From positions 111,245 to 175,244 of the forward strand of contig NZ_CP139710.1 of the NCBI RefSeq assembly GCF_034377145.1: 64,000 nucleotides of DNA. The letters are read 5' to 3'. The stretch is from Sulfitobacter sp. OXR-159. Lineage in GTDB: Bacteria > Pseudomonadota > Alphaproteobacteria > Rhodobacterales > Rhodobacteraceae. The position numbers were made by a program, and so were the translations under genes. The notes beneath the pieces are model-generated. The model saw nothing but the letters and a program-made list of their open reading frames with translations. It was not told where the DNA came from and did no database searches. Positions 33,310-42,600 of the stretch are shown piece after piece (position 1 is the first letter of the stretch; each line of letters opens with the position of its first letter).

Positions 33310-33700
33310 CTATGCCTGTGCGGCGCGCAGGGACTGGCCCGAGAATAAGGCGAGGCGTTGCTTTTTCGGCAGGTCGCTGCGCAGTCCGGCGGCCAGCACC
33401 GTCTGTTTGATCAGTTGCGCCACGTGTTTGTCTGACTGTTGCGCATCCAGCACGCGGTTGTTGTCGCGGATGGTGCGGCGGAACAGCGGACTTGCGTTTA
33501 TCTTGGCATAGTACACTTAGCGTTCGACGGCATGTACCGAGCAATTTTGATCAGCGCGCGCGGGAGGGTTTTGATCTCGCGCAGGCCGGACTAGGCGCGC
33601 AAGAACAGAACCATGCCGTTTTCATTCAGGATGACCCAGCCGCCCGCAGCGATCTCCCTCGCCTTGTTGCTTCACTTTCGGCGTTGAAATCCGAAGACTG
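33310..33700 (-). pseudogene. Remnant of a second tyrosine recombinase
   Basis: The minus strand reads SDKHVAQLIKQTVLAAGLRSDLPKKQRLALFSGQSLRA, which matches the catalytic region of the intact neighbour (NDKHVARLIKRTVLDAG...FSGHSLRAG). Upstream, another frame has AAGWVILNENGMVLFL, matching GGWIEIFDEGALLTL. The catalytic HxxR is QxxR, and the end with the tyrosine is missing. It is therefore the decayed C-terminal half of a duplicate gene. Confidence 0.65.
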
Positions 33701-33710
33701 CTGATCCTCG

Positions 33711-34808
33711 TCACAGCCCGGCTGCCTTCGTCAGGTTCACTCGGAACCGGTCGCGCCGGCGTTGATAACGGCGGGTCATTTCGGCCGAAGCGTGCCCGAG
33801 CTGCTTCTGGACATAACGTTCATCAACTTCTGCCGAACTGGCGAGGCCGGCACGCAGCGAATGACCAGAAAACAGTGCGAGCCGTTCCTTCTCAGGCAAG
33901 TCCGACCGAATTCCGGCGTCCAGGACTGTGCGCTTGATCAGGCGTGCGACATGTTTGTCGTTAAGCCGGGTCTCAGATGCGCGTTTGCCATCGCGCGAGG
34001 TGCTTACAAAGATCGGGCCGAAGTCGATCTTGGCGAAGCGCAGCCATTGCTCGAGCGCATGGACAGGGCAGGATTGATCCTTAGAGCCACGGCCGATCTC
34101 GACCTCGCGCCAGCCGGTCTTGGCATTGAGAGTGAGTAGGGCACCCTCGTCGAAGATCTCGATCCAACCGCCCGAGTCCGGCGTGTCGTCCTTGTGGACG
34201 TCCAAGCTGACAATTTCCGACCGGCGCAGACCGCCTGCATAGCCGAGGAGCAGGATGGCCCGGTCTCGCAGACCGCGGAGGTCGAAAGGAAGGGTGTCCA
34301 CCATCGCGAGGATATCCTCGGCGAGGATTGCTTCCTTCTGCACCGGGGGGCGTGCATGCTTGCGTTTGATGCCGGCCAGCACTGTGGCTATATGCCGGTT
34401 CTTGCGGTCGAGATTGAAGCCGCGTTGCTTGTAGTTCCAACTAAGGCCAGAAAGACGGCGCTCGATGGTCGAGACCGAGAGGGCAGGGGCCTTTCCCGTG
34501 GGTGCCGCCAAGTTGGCGAAGTAGATCCCGATCATCTCGGGTGAAGGCGGCAAAGGATCCGTTCCCTTCAGTCTGCACCAGCGGGCAAAGTTCGCCCAGT
34601 CTTTCGCGTAGGCCTTCAGGGTGTTCTCAGAGGCCGCTTGCTTTGCATAGCCGCGTGCGGTTTCTACCAGTTGATCGAGAGTGCCTGAGCCAGCCACATG
34701 CGAGGGCAGGGTGATGCCTTTACTGTTCTCTTGATCTCGTGCGCCACCCTGAGCATCTTTGGATGTACGAGGACGTGCTGAGCTCAACTTCTCGTCCTTT
34801 TTGGCCAT
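33711..34808 (-). CDS. Tyrosine recombinase (integrase), intact
   Basis: A 365-aa site-specific recombinase. The N-terminal core-binding domain runs from SGTLDQLVETARGYAKQAASENTLKAYAKDW; the catalytic domain has R in GYAGGLRRSEIVSL, K in TLNAKTGW, HxxR in FSGHSLRAG, a second H in KQLGHASAEM and the tyrosine in MTRRYQRRRD. All six active-site positions are present. The start is the ATG 30 bp before the end of element B'. It resembles recombinases found next to replicons, which resolve multimers or insert integrating elements; its site is not known. It borders a decayed copy of itself. Confidence 0.88.
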   Translation of the reverse strand: MAKKDEKLSSARPRTSKDAQGGARDQENSKGITLPSHVAGSGTLDQLVETARGYAKQAASENTLKAYAKDWANFARWCRLKGTDPLPPSPEMIGIYFANLAAPTGKAPALSVSTIERRLSGLSWNYKQRGFNLDRKNRHIATVLAGIKRKHARPPVQKEAILAEDILAMVDTLPFDLRGLRDRAILLLGYAGGLRRSEIVSLDVHKDDTPDSGGWIEIFDEGALLTLNAKTGWREVEIGRGSKDQSCPVHALEQWLRFAKIDFGPIFVSTSRDGKRASETRLNDKHVARLIKRTVLDAGIRSDLPEKERLALFSGHSLRAGLASSAEVDERYVQKQLGHASAEMTRRYQRRRDRFRVNLTKAAGL

Positions 34809-34920
34809 GTTTCCCCCGAAAACTCATTAGTATTGAGATGTCGTTCTTGTTTCATTGGTGGACACTAACTTATTGATATCATTGTGTTCATGTTTCTGTT
34901 TCATTCCCGGATTATAGTTT

Positions 34921-34936
34921 CATTATCGGACATAAG
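34921..34936. promoter_or_regulatory. Shared box upstream of tniA, element B right copy
   Basis: CATTATCGGACATAAG, the reverse complement form of ATGTCCGATAAT, about 20 bp before the tniA start; mirror image of the left copy. Confidence 0.55.
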
Positions 34937-34953
34937 ACACCTATTTTCTGGGT

Positions 34954-36606
34954 TTGGCCATGGTGGATCGATCAGACATCAACGCCGTCGACGATGCTGC
35001 GTGGGAACAGGCGGTCGCGCGGGAAGCTGTGATCCGTCGCCTTGCAAGCAAGGCGTCACCAAACCGTGCCGAGTTTCTCAAGGCCTGCCGCGATCTTGGT
35101 CTAAAGCGCTCCCGCCTGTACGAGTTGATCTCAGCGTACAAGACGCGCCCGGTTGCCAGTTCCTTGCTGGCAGCTCAGGTCGGGACACCGACGGGTAGCC
35201 GCCGGCTGCATGACGAGATCGAAAGGGTGATTTCGGGCGCGATCGAGGATTTCTACAAGTCTCTCCAGAAGCCAAGCATCAACGCCCTCCAAAAGGAGGT
35301 GCGCAGGCGGTGCAGTAAGAGAGGGCTACGTCCCCCGTGCTGGACCACGCTCCGGGACCGTGTGGCGGCGATCGATCCGGCGGAACTCACGGCGGTGCGT
35401 GAGGGCGCTAAGGCTTCTCGCCAGCGCCATCACCCAGTGCCGGGCAGCTATCAGGTCGAACGGGCTTATGAGGTGGTTCAGATCGACCACACGCTGGTGG
35501 ATGTCATCGTTGTGGACCGGGTTCATCGGAAACCCTTGCAACGGCCCTGGCTGACGCTCGCCATCGACGTCGCAAGCCGCATGGTGGCGGGATTCTATCT
35601 GACACTGGAGCCGCCATCGGCCTTGTCGGTGGCACTGGCCATTCAGCACCTGGTGCAGCCCAAATTCAACTGGCTGGAAAGCTTGGGGATCGACGCGGAC
35701 TGGCCAGCAGAAGGATTGCCGGAGACCATTCACGTCGACAATGCCAAGGAATTCCGCTCGAAGGCGATGAAGCGGGGTGCGGAAGAGCACGGGATTTCAC
35801 TACAGTACCGTCCGATTGGGGCACCACATTACGGCGGTCACATCGAGCGGCTGATCGGCACAATGATGGGGGCGGTCCACCTGCTGCCGGGATCGACCTT
35901 CAGCAGCATCAAGGACCGTGGTGACTACGATTCCGTGGGCAAGTCGGCGATGACGCTCGACGAGCTGGAGCGCTGGTTGGCGCTGGAAATCACCCGTTAT
36001 CATGCTGAACGGCACCGTGCGCTCGGGATTCCGCCAGTTGCGGCCTGGAACGAGGCCTGTGGGCGACGCGAGGCACCAGTGCGTCGTCCATATGACCCGG
36101 AGGGGTTCCGAATCGACTTTCTGCCGAGCACGGAACGCATGGTGCGCCGCGATGGCATCCATCTTTTCGGCCTGCGGTATTGGGACGATGTCCTGAGCCT
36201 CTGGGCGGGTCGGCAGGGCCGGCAATTGCGCGTGTTCTACGATCCTCGTGACCTCTCCACGGTCTTTGTCCGGAGCCCTGAGGGCCAACGATATCCCGTG
36301 CGGTTTGCAGATCTGCGCCATCCGTCGATCACCCTTGCGGAGCATCGCCGTGCGCAGGCGATTTTGCGCGAGCGCGGGCGCGCGCTCGAGGACGAAGATC
36401 TCATATTCGCAGTGATCGAGGAACAGCGCGCCCTGGTTGATGCGGCCAGCAGTAGAACCCGGGAAGCCAGGCGGTTTCTCGAGCGACGAGACCGAGCGCT
36501 TGATGGGGCAGGGGCCTACGAGGCTGAGGATGCCGTCCCGGAACCAGAGGAAAGTGAGAATGTGCTCAGGGACCACCCGGGGTTCGAAGTTGAGGAATGG
36601 TCGTGA
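34954..36606 (+). CDS. tniA: TniA/TnsB-type DDE transposase of element B (right copy)
   Basis: Identical in sequence to the left copy: 550 aa, D178, D262 and E298 intact, helix-turn-helix at the N terminus and beta-barrel at the C terminus. It is read outward from the replicon core, as is its mirror copy. Having two intact genes doubles the dose of this transposase on the plasmid. Confidence 0.93.
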   Translation: MAMVDRSDINAVDDAAWEQAVAREAVIRRLASKASPNRAEFLKACRDLGLKRSRLYELISAYKTRPVASSLLAAQVGTPTGSRRLHDEIERVISGAIEDFYKSLQKPSINALQKEVRRRCSKRGLRPPCWTTLRDRVAAIDPAELTAVREGAKASRQRHHPVPGSYQVERAYEVVQIDHTLVDVIVVDRVHRKPLQRPWLTLAIDVASRMVAGFYLTLEPPSALSVALAIQHLVQPKFNWLESLGIDADWPAEGLPETIHVDNAKEFRSKAMKRGAEEHGISLQYRPIGAPHYGGHIERLIGTMMGAVHLLPGSTFSSIKDRGDYDSVGKSAMTLDELERWLALEITRYHAERHRALGIPPVAAWNEACGRREAPVRRPYDPEGFRIDFLPSTERMVRRDGIHLFGLRYWDDVLSLWAGRQGRQLRVFYDPRDLSTVFVRSPEGQRYPVRFADLRHPSITLAEHRRAQAILRERGRALEDEDLIFAVIEEQRALVDAASSRTREARRFLERRDRALDGAGAYEAEDAVPEPEESENVLRDHPGFEVEEWS

Positions 36607-37535
36607 CCGAAGGCTGCGCAGTTGCACATCTTGATCCGGCCTACCGCCGGTTCGCGGCGCTGCCTGATGATGAGCGCATCGCCTGGATCCGGGCCGACCG
36701 CTGGATCGGTTTCGATCAGTCCGGGGTTGCTCTGGCACGTCTGGAGAACCTGCTGACCTATCCGCCGCGTGACCGGATGCCCTGCTTGCTGATCTATGGC
36801 GATACCGGCATGGGCAAGACCAAGATCGTCCGCAAGTTTGAACGCGACCACCCGCCGAAGTTCAGCCAGATCACCGGAGTTGACCAGCGTCCGGTGGTCG
36901 TCGCGCAGGTACCTTCTGAACCCATTGAGCGCGATCTGTACCGCGAACTTCTGGCGGCCATGGGGGCACCGGCGATGGCAGGCGGTACGCTCGCCCGCGA
37001 GAAGGATATCTGCCGATCGCTGCTACGGACCGTGGGGGCGAAGATGATCATCCTCGACGAGGTGAACGGTATGCTCGCTGGTACGTTCCGCCAGCAGCGC
37101 ATATTTCTCAACGCCATAAGGTTTCTGGCCAATGATTTACGGATCCCGCTGGTTTGTGCAGGGACTGACCTCGCGCGCCAGGCGTTGCTGACCGATGCAC
37201 AACTGGCCGAGCGCTTCGAGGCGTTCCATCTCAAGCCCTGGCAGAACGATACCGCCTTCGCCGGGCTCTTGAAAAGTTTCGAACGCATCCTGCCTTTGCG
37301 CGAGGCCTCCGCTCTGATCAGTGGGGAGGCCAGAGAACGGATTCACAAGCTGACCTCCGGTGTGACGGCGCGCATCTTCCGCCTGATCGAGACGGCGGCA
37401 GAAGATGCGGTCCGGTCGGGCAAGGAGCGCCTCGACGCGGATAGTTTTGGCGACAATCTGGTGCTGCCGCTGGTCTCGATGACCCAGACCGCTCGGCGGC
37501 GGGGAAAGCCCGTGCAACAACGGGTCGGGGCATGA
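36597..37535 (+). CDS. tniB: TniB/TnsC-type AAA ATPase of element B (right copy)
   Basis: Identical to the left copy: 312 aa with Walker A GDTGMGKT and Walker B MIILDEVNGML. It overlaps tniA by 10 bp and tniQ by 4 bp. Confidence 0.9.
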   Translation: MVVTEGCAVAHLDPAYRRFAALPDDERIAWIRADRWIGFDQSGVALARLENLLTYPPRDRMPCLLIYGDTGMGKTKIVRKFERDHPPKFSQITGVDQRPVVVAQVPSEPIERDLYRELLAAMGAPAMAGGTLAREKDICRSLLRTVGAKMIILDEVNGMLAGTFRQQRIFLNAIRFLANDLRIPLVCAGTDLARQALLTDAQLAERFEAFHLKPWQNDTAFAGLLKSFERILPLREASALISGEARERIHKLTSGVTARIFRLIETAAEDAVRSGKERLDADSFGDNLVLPLVSMTQTARRRGKPVQQRVGA

Positions 37536-38704
37536 TGGTGCCGGCCAGATTGCCCGTCGCACCGCGTCCATTCCGTGACGAATTGCTCACGTCTTGGACG
37601 GCGCGGGTTGCCGCGCGCTACGGGGCGGAGCCCTTTGAGCTGATGGTGTTCCTGGCGGGGCAGGCGGGTAGGTACCCAGGCGCACGGCAGATTGACGATG
37701 TGGTGCCGGACATGGGGCTGCTCAGGTTATGGGCGAAGGCCTGCAGGATCGATCCGGAACGGCTTCGTCGCAGGTCACTGGCTTCCCGATATTCTGGTCG
37801 GCCGCAGGGCTGGCTTCTGACCGAGACAGTCCCGGTCTGCCTTGCCTGTTTCGATGCGGATGTCGCTGCCGGTCGCGATGCCTATCTTCGGGTGAATTGG
37901 CGATTGGCGGAGCAGGTGGTTTGCCCGGAACACCGGACCATGCTTCTGGATCGCTGCCCTGCGTGTCGCAGCGGCCTGAGGCTTTCTTTTCGCATGCTGA
38001 ATGGTCTGCTGCGGCCCTTCTGTCATAAGTGCGATGCCGTTCTGACCAGTGGGGGAGGGGAGACAGAGGACCCTTTGAAGGCAGATTTTGCTGCAAACGT
38101 TCTCGAGATCCAACGCCAGATCAGCGGAATCGTCATAGGTGGCCCCGGCTGCCTTGATCGACTCGAGCATGCAATTCGCACCCTCTGGGCACCGCTTGAT
38201 CGTGACGGGGCAGCCCGGCCTGTCCTTGTGCTCTGGTACGATGAACCGGGCTGGAACTGCCCTTACGAAGCCCGCGCGGCCGTCGGTCGGCTTGCGCCTC
38301 TTCAGCACCTATCAGTGCGCTGGCGGGCTCTGACGCTGGTGATCTTGCATGATCTCTTTGGAGCAGATCTGGTGCCCGGCGCAGTCGTGCCGGAGGCCGC
38401 CCTCGTCCTGTTCCGGCGTGCCGCCCCATTGCCGTGGCTCACGGATGGGCGAGATCCACGGAACGGCAAAGGAAAGCGCGCAGTTGAAGCTGGAGCGGAA
38501 CGAGTCCACAGATTGAGCAAGAGGCCTGTCCACCGGTTAAATGGAAATTTCCTCGACGAGAGGGAGGATTTTGGCCGAATCTGTCGGTCTGCCGGAATTT
38601 CTGAGACTGCGTTCCATTTGTCTTCAATAGCTTGCCTGTGTCGCATTTCTGAAACCGATTCAGGGTATGTGAGACTGGACGCCGGTTTGAGTCACTATTG
38701 GTGA
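37532..38704 (+). CDS. tniQ: TniQ family protein of element B with foreign C terminus (right copy)
   Basis: Identical to the left copy. The native protein stops at about residue 350, at the TGTCGG end of element A3; the last 40 residues are encoded by the end of A3. The zinc-binding cysteines are before the break, so partial function is possible. Confidence 0.78.
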   Translation: MMVPARLPVAPRPFRDELLTSWTARVAARYGAEPFELMVFLAGQAGRYPGARQIDDVVPDMGLLRLWAKACRIDPERLRRRSLASRYSGRPQGWLLTETVPVCLACFDADVAAGRDAYLRVNWRLAEQVVCPEHRTMLLDRCPACRSGLRLSFRMLNGLLRPFCHKCDAVLTSGGGETEDPLKADFAANVLEIQRQISGIVIGGPGCLDRLEHAIRTLWAPLDRDGAARPVLVLWYDEPGWNCPYEARAAVGRLAPLQHLSVRWRALTLVILHDLFGADLVPGAVVPEAALVLFRRAAPLPWLTDGRDPRNGKGKRAVEAGAERVHRLSKRPVHRLNGNFLDEREDFGRICRSAGISETAFHLSSIACLCRISETDSGYVRLDAGLSHYW

Positions 38705-38735
38705 GACTATCCAGCATCCATGCATTGAGTAACTT

Positions 38736-40382
38736 ATGTCCGATAATTTTTCGACTGACAAGGATTGGGAAGAGGCTGGGTACCGCGCCCGGGTGCTCGC
38801 TGAGCTGCCGGCCCAGCTCACTCAAGGCAATGTCGACTGGGCCATGCGCCAGTTGAATGTGAGCCGATCGACGCTCTTTCGTCTGGTGAAGCAGTTCCGC
38901 GAGGACGGGCGGACCAGCGCACTTCTGCCGGACACTCGGGGGCCCAAACCTGGCATGCGGCCGCTGAACCCGGCGGTGGAAGAGATCGTGACCCATCATT
39001 TCAAGGCGTTCTATGCCACCCGCCGCAAACCGACCAAGACCCGATTCTGGCGCGAGGTTGCAGCCGACTGCAAGGCGAAAGGGCTGGCACCTCCTTCAAT
39101 CAGACGCCTTGGCCGCTGGCTGGATCGGAAGGATCAGGCAAAACTCATGGCCAGGCGGGAGGGGAAGGACAAGGCTGAGCGCCGCTATCTGGCCACGCCT
39201 GGGATGCTGGTCGCCAGCGATCTGCTGGATATCGTCCAGATCGACCACACCAAGGCTGACGTGACAGTGGTAGATCCGGTGACGCGACGCCCACTCGGCC
39301 GGCCGACGCTGACGGTCGCGATCGACGTGAATACCCGCATGGTTCTCGGGTTTTACCTGTCGCTGGAGCCGCCATCGCTACTGGCCGTCGCACTGTGTTT
39401 GACCCATGTGGTTATGGACAAATCGCATTGGCTCACAGCGCGTGGAATCAGCACGGATTGGCCAACGCGGGGCATCCCGAACGCGATTTACGTGGACAAT
39501 GGCGCGGAGTTCCATGCCCGGGCTTTTCAGCTTGCCTGTTCCGAATACCAGATCGACCTGCAGTACCGCCCGCCCGGTACGCCGCGCTATGGCGGGCATA
39601 TCGAGCGGCTGATCGGCACCGTGATGGGCGCGGTTCACCTGCTGCCGGGGTCGCATTTTTCGAACATTTTCGATCGCGGCGACCTCGACGCTGAAGCCGA
39701 GGCGGTGATGACGCTCGATGAACTGGAAACCTGGCTCGCCTTGGAAATTACCGGCTCCTACCATGCGCGGGTCCATAGCGCGCTGGAAACCACACCTGCA
39801 GTGGTCTGGGCCACGCGGGTGGAAGAGGCCCAACTCCGCATGCCCGCCGATCTGAGGCAGTTCCTCGTCGATTTCCTGCCCTCGGAGCAACGTGTCCTGC
39901 AGCGTGACGGCCTGCATCTCTTCCACATCCGCTACTGGGCGGACGAGTTGCGCTGGCTGATGGGCCGGGAAAGCCGCAAGTTCACGCTTAAATACGACCC
40001 GCGTGATCTTTCGCGCATCTTCGTGCTGACAGAGGGCGGGATCATCGAAGCCCGACCGGCGGATCTGACACGGCCTGCGGTCACGCTCTGGGAGCACTGC
40101 GCGGCGCGGCGCGCCTTGCGCGAGGCCGGGCGCCGGTCGGTAGATGAGGAGCTTATTTTCAGGACGATCGAGGCGCAGCGCGACCTCGTCGACAGCGCCG
40201 AGCGGCAGACAAAGGCGATACGGCGCCATCAGGCTCGACGGTCGCATCTCGCCCCTCTGCCGATGATCGATGTGACACCGGATATCGCCGCGCCAGAAGC
40301 TCTGCCTGCGCCGGAAGGGGAGGGGAGCCCGTTCCTCAGTCATCCTGGCTTCAAGGTCGAGGAGTGGTACGAGGATGATTGA
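38736..40382 (+). CDS. tniA: TniA/TnsB-type DDE transposase, element A copy 3
   Basis: Identical to copy 2 (548 aa, full DDE set). The start codon is part of the ATGTCCGATAAT box, here read on the plus strand directly after AACTT. It is followed by tniB with an 8-bp overlap. Confidence 0.93.
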   Translation: MSDNFSTDKDWEEAGYRARVLAELPAQLTQGNVDWAMRQLNVSRSTLFRLVKQFREDGRTSALLPDTRGPKPGMRPLNPAVEEIVTHHFKAFYATRRKPTKTRFWREVAADCKAKGLAPPSIRRLGRWLDRKDQAKLMARREGKDKAERRYLATPGMLVASDLLDIVQIDHTKADVTVVDPVTRRPLGRPTLTVAIDVNTRMVLGFYLSLEPPSLLAVALCLTHVVMDKSHWLTARGISTDWPTRGIPNAIYVDNGAEFHARAFQLACSEYQIDLQYRPPGTPRYGGHIERLIGTVMGAVHLLPGSHFSNIFDRGDLDAEAEAVMTLDELETWLALEITGSYHARVHSALETTPAVVWATRVEEAQLRMPADLRQFLVDFLPSEQRVLQRDGLHLFHIRYWADELRWLMGRESRKFTLKYDPRDLSRIFVLTEGGIIEARPADLTRPAVTLWEHCAARRALREAGRRSVDEELIFRTIEAQRDLVDSAERQTKAIRRHQARRSHLAPLPMIDVTPDIAAPEALPAPEGEGSPFLSHPGFKVEEWYEDD

Positions 40383-41253
40383 GTTCCCGCATCTCTATCC
40401 GGGGGCTGGCGAGATCGCCGCGCTCAGCTTCGAGGAGCGCATTCACCGGATTCGCGCCGACCGCTGGATTTCCTATCCCAGGGCCGAGGCTGCCTTGGAG
40501 AAGCTGGAAACGCTGATGTCCTTTCCCGAGCGCGCCCGCATGCCGAACCTGCTCATTGTCGGCGACAGCGGCATGGGCAAGACGATGATCATCGAGAAGT
40601 TCACCCGCGATCACGCATCGTGCTTCGACGAGACCAGCGGACGGCTGCATATGCCGGTCGTCGCCGTGCAGATGGTGTCTGGGCCTGATGAATCGCGCTT
40701 CTACCGCCGAATTCTGGCTGCAATTGGTGCCCCGGAACCTCCCCGCGCAACGCTTGCTGTCCTTGAAAGCCTGGCACTGCGCCTGCTCACCGAGTTGCGC
40801 CCTCATATGCTGGTGATCGACGAGATTCACAGTCTGCAGGCGGGGACGATCCGCGAACAGGCGCGTTTCCTGAACATGCTGCGCTTTCTGGGCAACGAGC
40901 TGCGCATCCCGCTGGTCTGTGTCGGTACAGCGCAGGCTCGCAACGCGCTGCGCACCGATGATCAGCTGGTGCGTCGCTTCGAGGCCTTTGCCCTGCCGCC
41001 CTGGCGGGAGGGCGAGGATCTGAATGGGCTGATGAGCACGCTCGCGCGCACGCTGCCGCTTCGGCGCCAAAGCCAGATCGACGAGAAGGCGCTGACGCGG
41101 ATGATCAAGGTGACCGGCGGCATCACCTCGGGCATCTTTTGGATCTTGTCACAATTGGCGATCGCCGCCATCGAAAGCGGCGAAGAACGTATCCTCTCGC
41201 GCGATATCCTGGGCGGCGACCGGTTACAGGCTGTCCTGGGAGAGCCGGTGTGA
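40375..41253 (+). CDS. tniB: TniB/TnsC-type AAA ATPase, element A copy 3
   Basis: Identical to copy 2: 292 aa, Walker A GDSGMGKT at 63-70, Walker B MLVIDEIHSLQ. Overlaps both neighbours as in the other copies. Confidence 0.9.
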   Translation: MIEFPHLYPGAGEIAALSFEERIHRIRADRWISYPRAEAALEKLETLMSFPERARMPNLLIVGDSGMGKTMIIEKFTRDHASCFDETSGRLHMPVVAVQMVSGPDESRFYRRILAAIGAPEPPRATLAVLESLALRLLTELRPHMLVIDEIHSLQAGTIREQARFLNMLRFLGNELRIPLVCVGTAQARNALRTDDQLVRRFEAFALPPWREGEDLNGLMSTLARTLPLRRQSQIDEKALTRMIKVTGGITSGIFWILSQLAIAAIESGEERILSRDILGGDRLQAVLGEPV

Positions 41254-42269
41254 CGGGGGGCGGGCGCCTGCCGGTCGTATACTCCCCAGAGACCGACGAG
41301 CGGCTGTCCTCCTGGATCGCGCGCATGGCCCCGTTCTACGCCATGACGGTTGCCGAGTTTGTCGCCGCACTTGGTCTAAAGGGGCACGACGTGTTCGACC
41401 TGGAATGGCGTCTTTCGGAAGGGCAGGGGGCCCTGATTGCGGCCCGCACCGGTCTCGCGCTCGAGGCGGTGCAGGCCATGACTTTCCTGGAGTTGGGGGC
41501 TGCGGCGCGCATGATGATCGCGCGGAAGAACCGGTATTACTGCCCGCACTGTCCCGAAGAACCGCAACGCAAACCCACAGCGCTGCCGTGGCGATTCCGC
41601 TGCCCGGTGCATGGCGTGGAATTTCGGGACGCCACCGGCGAGACCCTGTCCGACCGCTTCGGTACGGATTGCTTCAAGAAACTTGAAGGGCATGCCGAGG
41701 CCGGTGCCGCGCATCTCGATGCCTGGGCGCGCGGCGCGGAGCAGGGTGATCTCGAAGCGCCCGACGTGCTCCAGGTTCTGACGGCACGGCATCGCCGCGC
41801 CTCGCCGCCGAACGTCGGCGAGCAGCCACGAATGTCTCTGGAAGACCGGCGGGACTATCATGATTTTTTGACCACGCCGATCCTCCGACAGGCGCTGACG
41901 GTCGTTGTTCCCGAATACGATCAGGTGGCGCCAGTGCTTGCCAAGCCGGTGCGACCCGGTCTCCACGCCCTGGCGCAGGGCTCGCTCTTGCAGTGTTTCG
42001 CGCTGACGGTCGGCATCGGGCGGATCATTGAGGATCCGGTCAATTGGGCGATCTCAGTCATGCTCGTGAGCGATGCGGAGGGGCAGGGACGGGTCCGGCA
42101 GGCGATTAGCCCATGGCCTCTCTCGTTGAGGCGAAGCATCTCGGCCCGGTTCTGGCGCGCTCAGCGCGACGAGAGAGTACGCCAGTCTGACGAAAAAGCC
42201 GCGAGACAGCGCCAGTCTCGCAAATATCGACTCATCCAGTCTCATAAATACCGGTACAGAATCTCATGA
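41250..42269 (+). CDS. tniQ: TniQ family protein, element A copy 3
   Basis: Identical to copy 2: 339 aa from the GTG overlapping the tniB stop. The zinc finger is intact; the C terminus with two QSHKYR-like units is encoded by the terminal repeats. The next gene in the same direction is the DUF1403 fragment, 196 bp on. Confidence 0.84.
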   Translation: MTGGGRLPVVYSPETDERLSSWIARMAPFYAMTVAEFVAALGLKGHDVFDLEWRLSEGQGALIAARTGLALEAVQAMTFLELGAAARMMIARKNRYYCPHCPEEPQRKPTALPWRFRCPVHGVEFRDATGETLSDRFGTDCFKKLEGHAEAGAAHLDAWARGAEQGDLEAPDVLQVLTARHRRASPPNVGEQPRMSLEDRRDYHDFLTTPILRQALTVVVPEYDQVAPVLAKPVRPGLHALAQGSLLQCFALTVGIGRIIEDPVNWAISVMLVSDAEGQGRVRQAISPWPLSLRRSISARFWRAQRDERVRQSDEKAARQRQSRKYRLIQSHKYRYRIS

Positions 42270-42360
42270 ACCCCGACTCGTTTTTCAGGGAAGTGCTTGA
42301 ATCTCATCAATTCCGGTCATCCGACAACGACATTGAACTGTTTGGCAACATATCTACATA

Positions 42361-42387
42361 TGTCCGATAATGTAAACTTATTGGACA
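42361..42387. promoter_or_regulatory. 27-bp inverted repeat in front of the right DUF1403 gene
   Basis: TGTCCGATAA, spacer TGTAAAC, TTATTGGACA: arms complementary except for one position. It is preceded by ATA, giving the full box ATGTCCGATAA(T) shared with the tniA starts. It lies 78 bp before the DUF1403 ATG, as in the left copy, while the flanking sequence has diverged, which argues for selection on this site. Confidence 0.68.
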
Positions 42388-42464
42388 TAATGGAGAACGA
42401 CAAGATGGGGCGCTTAGGGCGCTATTTTGTGGCCAAAAGCGCCGCAACGCGGTAGGAATTACGC

Positions 42465-42600
42465 ATGACATTTGCCAATGCCCGACCTCTCGCAGACCTC
42501 GACATGCTAATGCGAATTCCCGACTGGGTCACCTCTAAGCATGGTGAAACCTCTGAAGATGTGGCGTTTTTGTCAGGTGCCGCATTGTCACATCTGCACG
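42465..42600 (+). pseudogene. DUF1403, N-terminal fragment (right copy, split gene)
   Basis: Codons for MTFANARPLADLDMLMRIP and DWVTSKHGETSEDVAFLSG, then AALSHLH, align with the N terminus of the left DUF1403 protein. After about residue 45 the match stops and nuoM-type sequence begins in another frame. The C-terminal end of the same family appears 6.7 kb downstream in front of scpB, so the gene was split by an insertion or replacement that removed the middle. Confidence 0.8.

Larger units (their letters stand above)
34839..38581 (+). mobile_element. Transposon B, right copy, truncated on the tniQ side by element A
   Basis: Mirror image of the left copy with the same truncation point inside tniQ. 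The first about 115 bp carry the TGTCGTTC end, three GTTTCATT units and the shared box. The identity of the truncation point in both arms shows that A had already inserted into B before the block was duplicated. Confidence 0.83.
34839..42326. repeat. 7488-bp inverted repeat, right arm (element B' plus element A3)
   Basis: Reverse complement of 21231-28718. The inner border is TGTCGTTC after TGAGA, the outer border CCGACA before ACGAC; neither 5-bp flank matches the flanks of the left arm (TCTTA and ATGTT), so sequence identity stops exactly at the transposon ends. Confidence 0.93.
38582..42326 (+). mobile_element. Transposon A, copy 3 (3745 bp)
   Basis: Mirror image of copy 2, with TGTCGGTCTGCCGGAATT at the tniA side and TGTCGGATGACCGGAATT, read inward, at the tniQ side. 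Its outer end lies 139 bp before the ATG of the right DUF1403 gene and 35 bp from that gene's operator-like repeat; copy 1 has nearly the same place relative to the left DUF1403 gene (147 and 43 bp). Confidence 0.87.

Noticed and set aside
17481..42326. CRISPR-associated transposon (CAST)
   Set aside because: tniA, tniB and tniQ relatives are present, but there is no cas gene (Cas12k or Cascade) and no CRISPR array; the elements have 3.7 kb only for the three genes.
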